This document shows positions 1 to 4,445 of a DNA stretch of 6,580 bases, piece after piece. Position numbers and translations under genes: made by a program. Source of the DNA: an uncultured Hyphomonadaceae bacterium. Its GTDB lineage: Bacteria; Pseudomonadota; Alphaproteobacteria; Caulobacterales; Hyphomonadaceae. Where the stretch lies: positions 1-6,580 of the forward strand of contig CALMWO010000575.1 in NCBI GenBank assembly GCA_937873805.1. Reading direction: 5' to 3'. Below the pieces are notes generated by a model, which ran no database searches, was not told the origin of the DNA, and saw nothing but the letters and a program-made list of their open reading frames with translations. Position 1 is the stretch's first letter. Every line of letters starts with the position of its first letter.

Positions 1-9
1 AAGGCCTAG

Positions 10-534
10 CTGCTCGGCGAACAGCGTCCGAAGTTCGACCTCTTGTTCTGGAACGAGGATTCGACCCGCCTGCCCGAACGCATGGCGCGTGAATACCTGA
101 CGCACCTTTATCGCGACAACCTGTTCGCCACTGGCGGCTTCGATATCGATGGCAAGGCCGTCTCGCTCGATGACATCAAGATCCCGCACTATGTGGTGGC
201 CTGCGAAAAGGACCACATCGCGCCGTGGGACGCCTCGTTCAGGGGCCTGTCCCGCCTCAAAGGCGGCGGCCACTTCGTGCTGGCGCAATCGGGCCACATC
301 GCTGGCATCGTGAACCATCCCGACAAGAAGAAGTACGGCTACTGGGTCAGCGACGAGACGCCGGGCGATCTCGACGCTTGGCGCGCCGGAACGACCGCTG
401 TCGAGGGGTCCTGGTGGCCGGACTGGGCCAGCTGGCTTGGCCGGCGGTCAGGCAAGAAGATCGATGCGGCGGAAAGCTTCCCCAAATCGACGCCGAGGCT
501 TGAACCGGCGCCCGGCCGGTATGTGCGCGAGTAA
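10..534 (+). CDS. phaC: Class I PHA synthase (PhaC), C-terminal part, 5' end missing
   Basis: This is the C-terminal third of a poly(3-hydroxyalkanoate) polymerase, which joins hydroxyacyl-CoA into PHA at the granule surface. The frame reads LLGEQRPKFDLLFWNEDSTR, a characteristic PhaC block. It then shows EKDHIAPW, with the catalytic Asp at 211-213, and QSGHIAG, with the catalytic His at 295-297. Their 28-residue spacing matches D480/H508 of the Cupriavidus enzyme. KKKYGYW, GSWWPDW and the ending EPAPGRYVRE are also typical of class I synthases. The catalytic Cys would lie upstream of the window. The frame is open back to an in-frame TAG at 7-9, where the family normally has Tyr (NYL), so the entry starts after that stop. 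Either the gene is interrupted or the stop is an error at the sequence edge. The phasin gene follows 179 bp downstream on the same strand. Family assignment is firm; intactness is not. Confidence 0.9.
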   Translation: MLGEQRPKFDLLFWNEDSTRLPERMAREYLTHLYRDNLFATGGFDIDGKAVSLDDIKIPHYVVACEKDHIAPWDASFRGLSRLKGGGHFVLAQSGHIAGIVNHPDKKKYGYWVSDETPGDLDAWRAGTTAVEGSWWPDWASWLGRRSGKKIDAAESFPKSTPRLEPAPGRYVRE

Positions 535-601
535 TTCCGCAAAAAGCCCGGAAAACCAGACGTCTGCCCGGTTAATTCCCTAACGGTAGCCTAACTCTGG
601 C

Positions 602-634
602 TTCGCACCCGCGGAATCTTTTTCGCACCTGCGG
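602..634. repeat. Two 13-bp direct repeats spaced 20 bp, upstream of phasin gene
   Basis: TTCGCACCCGCGG at 602-614 recurs as TTCGCACCTGCGG at 622-634, with one mismatch. The start-to-start distance is 20 bp, about two helical turns, so both copies would face the same side of the DNA. They lie about 80-110 bp upstream of the phasin start. This could be a regulator site; no protein is assigned from the sequence alone. Confidence 0.4.
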
Positions 635-652
635 CAAAATTAACCTTGCGTT

Positions 653-667
653 TGCCGCGGCGCGGCA
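653..667. promoter_or_regulatory. 15-bp perfect palindrome, candidate operator for the phasin gene
   Basis: TGCCGCG and CGCGGCA flank a single central G, giving a perfect inverted repeat centred 54 bp before the phasin start. The shorter TGC-G-GCA repeat lies just upstream at 630-636. PhaR repressors of PHA genes in alphaproteobacteria are known to bind TGC-rich inverted sites in phasin promoters, so this is a plausible PhaR operator. No convincing -35/-10 pair could be placed next to it, so the promoter itself is not called. The rest of 535-713 shows only a 10-bp palindrome at 557-566. Confidence 0.35.
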
Positions 668-699
668 TTAGGTGTTGCTCACAGAATACGAACGACCCC

Positions 700-706
700 A
701 AAGGAG
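700..706 (+). promoter_or_regulatory. Ribosome binding site that fixes the phasin start
   Basis: AAAGGAG lies 7 bases before the ATG at 714. It is inside the longer open frame that begins with GTG at 672, so it argues that translation starts at 714 rather than 672. Confidence 0.8.
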
Positions 707-713
707 CCATCCC

Positions 714-1142
714 ATGAACCCGATGACCGACATGTTCGACTTCTCGAAGTCGTTCGAACAATTCTCGAAATTCCAGCCGGATTTCGCCAACGCAGCCCCG
801 CTGAAAGCCTTCACGGACATGGCCGCGAAATACCGCGCCGTGACGATCGAAGCCATGAACAAGAACGTCGAACTGACGACCGCCTGGATGCAGGACGCCG
901 CGAAAGACGCAGCGACCCTGATGACCTCGGAAGCCCAGCCGACCGCCTACGCGAAAAAAGCCGGTGAAGTTGCTCAAGCTGCGATGCAAGACATCCCGGC
1001 CCGCCTCTTCGCCTACGCCGAAGTCGCCAAGAAAGCCCAAACCGAGCTGTTCGACACGGCCGTCAACCTGACGCCGAAAGCCGTTGAAGAAGCTGCTGAG
1101 CGCACCAAAACGGTCGCCAAAACCGCCAAGAAAGCTGCCTAA
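714..1142 (+). CDS. Phasin family protein (PHA granule coat)
   Basis: This small protein of 142 residues coats PHA granules, controlling their size and number and shielding the polymer from the cytoplasm. The sequence is rich in Ala, Lys and Glu, has no Cys, and is predicted to be almost wholly helical. A Phe-rich N-terminus (MFDFSKSFEQFSKFQPDF, residues 7-24) precedes a long amphipathic stretch of about residues 30-110. The Lys/Ala-rich tail ends TAKKAA. This layout fits the phasin_2 type common in alphaproteobacteria. ATG 714 is chosen because AAAGGAG stands 7 bases before it; the in-frame GTG at 672 would add 14 non-phasin-like residues. Its place directly behind phaC supports the role. 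The 179-bp gap with palindromic and repeated elements suggests its own promoter, possibly under PhaR. A hairpin terminator follows at 1171. Which phasin paralogue it is (phaP1, phaP2 and so on) cannot be told. Confidence 0.88.
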   Translation: MNPMTDMFDFSKSFEQFSKFQPDFANAAPLKAFTDMAAKYRAVTIEAMNKNVELTTAWMQDAAKDAATLMTSEAQPTAYAKKAGEVAQAAMQDIPARLFAYAEVAKKAQTELFDTAVNLTPKAVEEAAERTKTVAKTAKKAA

Positions 1143-1170
1143 GCTTTCTGAAGCGCTCTGAACCAATGAA

Positions 1171-1217
1171 GGGGCGCGTCGAGATCGTTACTTTGACCTC
1201 CGCGCCCCGCGTCTTTT
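1171..1217 (+). terminator. Probable intrinsic terminator of the phasin gene
   Basis: GGGGCGCG at 1171-1178 pairs perfectly with CGCGCCCC at 1201-1208. An inner GAG/CTC pair (1181-1183 with 1198-1200) lies in the loop, and TCTTTT follows at 1212-1217. The loop is large and the T run starts a few bases after the stem, so it is weaker than the hairpin at 1371. It lies 28 bp after the phasin stop. Confidence 0.6.
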
Positions 1218-1224
1218 CGACTCA

Positions 1225-1398
1225 GTGACACCCCGTTTCGCCTGAAAGTGCAGGCGATGGCCCCATACTTGCTGCAAGCACTGCAGCCGGGGCCTCGCCA
1301 GAGTTTCCGGCGCGTGCCTTAGTTGCGTGAGTAGAGTTCGCGTTCAGTAGAGTAGCGTAGATTACGGAAAGGCCCGCTTCTTCGAAGCGGGTCTTTTT
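1225..1398 (+). ncRNA. Candidate structured small RNA between phasin gene and receptor gene
   Basis: This interval has no plausible reading frame but is strongly self-complementary. GGCGA-T-GGCCCC (1253-1264) pairs with GGGGCC-TCGCC (1289-1299), an 11-bp stem with one bulged base. Inside it GCTGCA (1271-1276) pairs with TGCAGC (1282-1287). A competing hairpin, TCGCCTG (1238-1244) with CAGGCGA (1251-1257), uses the same GGCGA segment, so the two folds exclude each other. A strong intrinsic terminator closes the interval at 1371-1398. TTGACC at 1193-1198 could be a -35 element with a poor -10 near 1216-1222, giving a start near 1228; this is weak, and the 5' end in this entry is an estimate. 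It could instead be 3' untranslated sequence of either neighbour. I do not recognise a known RNA family. Confidence 0.3.
1371..1398 (+). terminator. Strong intrinsic terminator
   Basis: CCCGCTTC (1373-1380) pairs with GAAGCGGG (1384-1391) around a three-base loop. The stem is extended by G-T and G-C pairs to 1371/1393, and TTTTT follows at 1394-1398. It is the best terminator in the window on the plus strand, yet it lies 228 bp past the phasin stop and behind another terminator, so its own transcript may start in between. Read on the minus strand it ends in CCTTTCC, so it might also help end the receptor transcript, whose stop is at 1412-1414. Confidence 0.85.
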
Positions 1399-1411
1399 GC
1401 GTCTGGGGCCC

Positions 1412-3445
1412 CTAGAACTCCGCCCGCAGCGCCACCCGGAAGTTGCGGCCCGTCAACGGCGCGATCTCCTTCAGGGGCGAGGAATGCACCCTCACCTCCT
1501 CGTCGGTAAAGTTACGCGCTTCCAGCATCAATCGCACGCCGTCCGCCACCTCGAAGCCAACGCGGGCGTCGAACGTCAGGTAACCATCAGTTGGTGTCTC
1601 GAATGCGGCGACGTCGTCCTGGTCCGCAGCGTATTGCGCCTCGAGCCGGCCGGTGACGCCGTTGAACAGGCCTTCGATGCCGGCATTGACCGTGAGCGGC
1701 GGGATCAGCGGCAGGTTGCCGCCGGCATCCAGCTTGGCGCGCACGAAGTCCGCCGAGGCGTCCGCTTTCCAGTCGATGCCGAGGGCAGAGCCGAGCTGGG
1801 CGTCGCCCTGCAGTTCGAAGCCAGTGAAATTCGCGCCCGCCTGAACGTACTGGAAGATTGGCAGATCGCCTTCGGGATCGGCGAAGATAGCGCCGGTATC
1901 CTCAAGGTAGACGAAATTGTCGAAGTCGAAGCGATAGACCGTCGCCGAAAGATTGAAGGCGTCGTCTTCCCAGCGCGCGCTGAATTCGGTGTTGATCCCC
2001 TGCTCCACATCCAGCGTGTCGTCGCCGACTTCGTATTGCGCCGTGGCCGGATGCGGCCCGTCAGCGAACAGTTCCAGATCGGTGGGCGCGCGTTCGGTGC
2101 TGGTAATCGATGTTCCGATGAACATGTGATCGCCGACATGGACGTGTGCGCCGAAGCTGGCGTTCCAGGCTTCATAGCTGCGGCTGCCGAAGTCGATATT
2201 GTCGATGTCGACGTCGTCGAACCGCAGGCCGCCTTCGAGGCCCCACTCGCCCGCATCCCATGTCTCGAACACGAACAGGCCGGTGGCCTTTGTTGTGGTC
2301 GGACCGATCAGGGCTTCATCGCCTATCGCTGCGAAATCACGCTTTGATGCCTGCAGGCCCACACTGCCTTCGAGCAGGCCGATCGGCGCATGGCCAGCCT
2401 CGATCCGCGCCTCCCAGCCTTCATTGGTGAAGCGCGTGCCCGGCTCCCCGGGACCTTCGAACTCGGTGTGTTCGTAATCGACGACCGATCCAGAGGCTTT
2501 GACGGTCGAGATCGGCCCATTGAGGCCGAGGCCACCGCGAACGTCGTAGCGGGTCTGTTCCATGTCGATGAAGGCTTCCTCCTCCGCGACGATGCCATAG
2601 CGGTTCTCCGCCCGCCGCACTGCGCCGCCAAGGAACGCGCCGTCACCGACCCAGCTGAGGCCGCCGCTGAGTGACTTGGTCTCGACAGCTGAATTCGGCA
2701 GCGTGCCGTGTGCGAAGTCCGCGGGATCGGCTCCGCCTGCGATTGCGTCCGCACGCGCAGCGCCAGACAAGGCAAAGCCCGGAATGTCGATGCTCTTTGC
2801 ATCCATCCACGAGCCGTTCAGCACGCCCACGAAATTGCCTGCGCTGCCGACCACGCGGCCGGCAACCTGCTTGCCCTCATCCGCGCTGGTGAGCGCGGCG
2901 TAGACGGCGCCAGAGAACGCCTCCTCAGGAAGCTTTTCGACGATCAGACCATCGATGACGTTCACCACGCCGCCGGTCGCGCCGCCGCCATAGGCGAGCG
3001 AAGCAGGGCCGCGCAGGATCTCTATGCTTTCAGCGCCCAGCGGGTCGCTGGTCACGGCATGGTCGGGGCTCGCTGCCGATGCGTCGATGACGCCGATGCC
3101 GTTGGACAGAACCTGCACGCGCTCCGCGCCAAGGCCGCGAATGATCGGCCTGCTCGCGCCCGGGCCGAACGATGTTGATGCAACACCGGGCAGACCCGCC
3201 AGCGTATCGCCAAGACCGCCGGCAAGCCGCTCGGTCACGGCATTCGTATCGAGCACGGTGGTTGATGCAATCAGCTCGTCGCTGGTACGGATCGGGCCGA
3301 CGCCGGTGACCACGACGACATCGCGATCCGGGCTTTCAGACGCCTCGACCGCCGACGCTTCGGCCGGAGGCTGCTGAGCAAAGGCCCCTGGGGCCGACAG
3401 GGCCATCGCCGCAACGCCAACCGCCAGTCTCGAAGCCAATCGCAT
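1412..3445 (-). CDS. znuD: TonB-dependent outer-membrane receptor, ZnuD-like (probable zinc uptake)
   Basis: This 677-residue outer-membrane receptor probably takes up zinc or a zinc complex using TonB energy. A signal peptide covers residues 1-23, with cleavage likely after AFA. DVVVVTGVG (42-50) resembles a TonB box. The plug domain follows, with RPIIRGLGAERVQVLSNG (99-116) and EILRGPASLAYGGGATGGVV (142-161). The rest is a beta barrel ending in NFRVALRAEF with the terminal Phe expected of outer-membrane proteins. ERAPTDLELFADGPHPAT (451-468) and the near-terminal HSSPLKEIAPLTGRNF are hallmarks of the ZnuD/zinc-receptor branch. ATG 3445 is chosen over the longer frame up to 3550 because it starts the signal peptide and has GGAGAG four bases before it. 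Two Zur-type palindromes stand just upstream, which supports zinc repression. The H-x-H-x3-H cluster at 434-440 may be metal-related. The receptor class is certain; zinc is inferred from family and operator. Confidence 0.88.
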   Translation of the reverse strand: MRLASRLAVGVAAMALSAPGAFAQQPPAEASAVEASESPDRDVVVVTGVGPIRTSDELIASTTVLDTNAVTERLAGGLGDTLAGLPGVASTSFGPGASRPIIRGLGAERVQVLSNGIGVIDASAASPDHAVTSDPLGAESIEILRGPASLAYGGGATGGVVNVIDGLIVEKLPEEAFSGAVYAALTSADEGKQVAGRVVGSAGNFVGVLNGSWMDAKSIDIPGFALSGAARADAIAGGADPADFAHGTLPNSAVETKSLSGGLSWVGDGAFLGGAVRRAENRYGIVAEEEAFIDMEQTRYDVRGGLGLNGPISTVKASGSVVDYEHTEFEGPGEPGTRFTNEGWEARIEAGHAPIGLLEGSVGLQASKRDFAAIGDEALIGPTTTKATGLFVFETWDAGEWGLEGGLRFDDVDIDNIDFGSRSYEAWNASFGAHVHVGDHMFIGTSITSTERAPTDLELFADGPHPATAQYEVGDDTLDVEQGINTEFSARWEDDAFNLSATVYRFDFDNFVYLEDTGAIFADPEGDLPIFQYVQAGANFTGFELQGDAQLGSALGIDWKADASADFVRAKLDAGGNLPLIPPLTVNAGIEGLFNGVTGRLEAQYAADQDDVAAFETPTDGYLTFDARVGFEVADGVRLMLEARNFTDEEVRVHSSPLKEIAPLTGRNFRVALRAEF

Positions 3446-3461
3446 CAGGCTCTCCACGCAT

Positions 3462-3492
3462 GTTATAATATAACGGTACGGTATATTATAAC
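3462..3492. promoter_or_regulatory. Tandem Zur-type operator upstream of the receptor gene
   Basis: GTTATAATATAAC at 3462-3474 is a perfect 13-bp palindrome. GGTATATTATAAC at 3480-3492 matches its reverse complement at 12 of 13 positions. The centres lie 18 bp apart. The core agrees with the GTTATA-N-TATAAC Zur consensus known from proteobacteria. The boxes lie 17-47 bp before the receptor start, where bound repressor would block transcription. They stand out as a very AT-rich island in GC-rich DNA. The nearby plus-strand gene pgsA starts 104 bp away. Confidence 0.75.
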
Positions 3493-3501
3493 AGCCGACA
3501 A
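3473..3501 (-). promoter_or_regulatory. Candidate promoter of the receptor gene inside the Zur operator
   Basis: On the minus strand TTGTCG (3501-3496) is followed after 17 bases by TACCGT (3478-3473). That would place the transcript start near 3466, inside the first Zur box, with a leader of about 20 bases. The -10 match is weak. A TATAAT in the second box (3490-3485) is a rival -10 but has no good -35. Confidence 0.35.
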
Positions 3502-3580
3502 GCCCCCTCGCGGACTTCCAGCTGGGCCGTTGTGGCGCTCTTCGCCGCACACCGCTTTCCCGCTAGGGTCCGCCGCCTTC

Positions 3581-3585
3581 AGGAG
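3581..3585 (+). promoter_or_regulatory. Ribosome binding site that fixes the TTG start of pgsA
   Basis: AGGAG stands 10 bases before TTG 3596. No ATG or GTG is available near the N-terminus expected for the family, so this site decides the start. Confidence 0.65.
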
Positions 3586-3595
3586 AATCCCCGAC

Positions 3596-4207
3596 TTGCT
3601 CAAACAGCTCCCCAACGCGCTGACGCTTCTGCGCCTGATCCTGGCGCCGGTGATCGCGTGGGTCGTGTGGCAAGCGAACGCGGAGCCGGGAGCCAGCAAT
3701 CAGGAATGGGCGATGTGGGCCGCAGCGCTCTTCATCATCGCTGCTCTCACCGATCTTTTCGACGGCATGGCCGCGCGGGCGTTCGACGCGCATTCCAAAT
3801 TCGGCCGCCTGATCGACCCCATCGCCGACAAAGCGCTGGTCGGCTTGCCGCTGATCGCGATCTCGATCGTCGCAGCGCGCGAGGGATGGCCGCTCTGGTG
3901 GGTGGTCGGTCTTTCGACAGCCGTGATCGTGCTGCGCGACATCACGATGACGCTGATCCGTTTCGCCGCCAAGGATGGCGAAGGGGTTCGCGTTTCTCAG
4001 CTGGCAAAATGGAAGACCGCCATCGAACTGGTGGCGGTGGCGATTGGCATCCTGCTGATGGCCGCGCCCGCCATCATGCGGACTGTTGGCCTGGGCGATG
4101 GCTTTGTCGTTTCCGATGCAATGATGCTTGGCTGGATCGGCATTCTTGCGATTGCCGCCCTGCTCTCGGCCTACACGGCCTTCCAATATCTCACCGCAAA
4201 GAGCTGA
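3596..4207 (+). CDS. pgsA: CDP-diacylglycerol--glycerol-3-phosphate 3-phosphatidyltransferase
   Basis: This 203-residue inner-membrane enzyme transfers the phosphatidyl group from CDP-diacylglycerol to glycerol-3-phosphate. The product, phosphatidylglycerophosphate, is the committed precursor of phosphatidylglycerol and cardiolipin. The CDP-alcohol phosphotransferase signature D-x2-D-G-x2-A-R-x8-G-x3-D-x3-D is complete: D53, D56, G57, A60, R61, G70, D74 and D78 bind metal and substrate. About six hydrophobic segments are visible, near residues 9-27, 40-51, 80-94, 101-113, 143-160 and 178-195. The N-terminus MLKQLPNALTLLRL matches the family's usual LPN-x-LT-x2-R opening. The start is a TTG with AGGAG 10 bases upstream; the frame stays open to TTG 3530, but those 22 extra residues are unlike the family. 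The gene is divergent from the receptor, with 150 bp between starts, and ends in a strong hairpin, so it is probably transcribed alone. Confidence 0.9.
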   Translation: MLKQLPNALTLLRLILAPVIAWVVWQANAEPGASNQEWAMWAAALFIIAALTDLFDGMAARAFDAHSKFGRLIDPIADKALVGLPLIAISIVAAREGWPLWWVVGLSTAVIVLRDITMTLIRFAAKDGEGVRVSQLAKWKTAIELVAVAIGILLMAAPAIMRTVGLGDGFVVSDAMMLGWIGILAIAALLSAYTAFQYLTAKS

Positions 4208-4218
4208 CCCCCTGAAAA

Positions 4219-4262
4219 CACGTTGGCCGCGCCTGCGGGGGAACAGGCGCGGCCTTTACGTG
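4219..4262. terminator. Long hairpin terminator, probably bidirectional
   Basis: GGCCGCGCCTG (4225-4235) pairs perfectly with CAGGCGCGGCC (4244-4254) around an 8-base loop. CACGT (4219-4223) and ACGTG (4258-4262) extend the stem past a small internal loop. On the plus strand TTTACG follows, 17 bp after the pgsA stop. On the minus strand the hairpin is followed by GTGTTTTC, so it could also end the converging chemoreceptor transcript. Confidence 0.8.
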
Positions 4263-4335
4263 GCAAGACTGCGGGAGGGGACGTCGCAGACTTACCTTCA
4301 GGCGATGGGATCGGCAGGAGAAGCAGCAAGCCCAT

Positions 4336-4374
4336 CGCTCATGTGCTACTAGAACATATTGTTGCTAATGAGCG
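4336..4374. repeat. AT-rich nested inverted repeat between convergent genes
   Basis: CGCTCAT (4336-4342) pairs with ATGAGCG (4368-4374). Within it TAG-AACA (4350-4356) pairs with TGTT-g-CTA (4360-4367) around a TAT loop. It lacks a T tract, lies 72 bp past the chemoreceptor stop and belongs to no gene. It may stabilise the 3' end of the chemoreceptor mRNA or bind a protein. The rest of 4263-4445 shows nothing recognisable. Confidence 0.35.
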
Positions 4375-4445
4375 GTGAACGCCGTGCGGTCGTGCAAAAT
4401 CATCCATATTTTCCGGCGGCCAGAAGATCGGCGGTGCGCGCAGGA

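Noticed and set aside
557..566. Perfect 10-bp palindrome CAGACGTCTG after phaC
   Set aside because: It could form part of a weak phaC terminator with the flanking CCGG pairs, but there is no real T run and it is short enough to be chance.
591..1166. 191-codon open frame antisense to the phasin gene
   Set aside because: It mirrors the codon structure of the phasin gene, which has a clear ribosome site and family features. The antisense product is repetitive Gly/Phe/Arg with no recognisable domain.
1253..1299. tRNA, signal-recognition RNA or 6S RNA in the hairpin region
   Set aside because: There is no cloverleaf or T-loop GTTCGA, no signal-recognition RNA tetraloop core, and the ends do not pair as in 6S RNA.
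1397..2347. 316-codon open frame antisense to the receptor gene
   Set aside because: Long antisense frames are common in GC-rich genes. The receptor frame is plainly real, and this frame begins inside the terminator region with no ribosome site.
3464..3469. Perfect TATAAT on the plus strand as a pgsA promoter
   Set aside because: It is part of the Zur palindrome, and the -35 position (about 3441-3446) shows no match.
4128..4352. 74-codon frame overlapping the end of pgsA
   Set aside because: It starts inside pgsA, runs through its terminator hairpin and resembles no protein I know.
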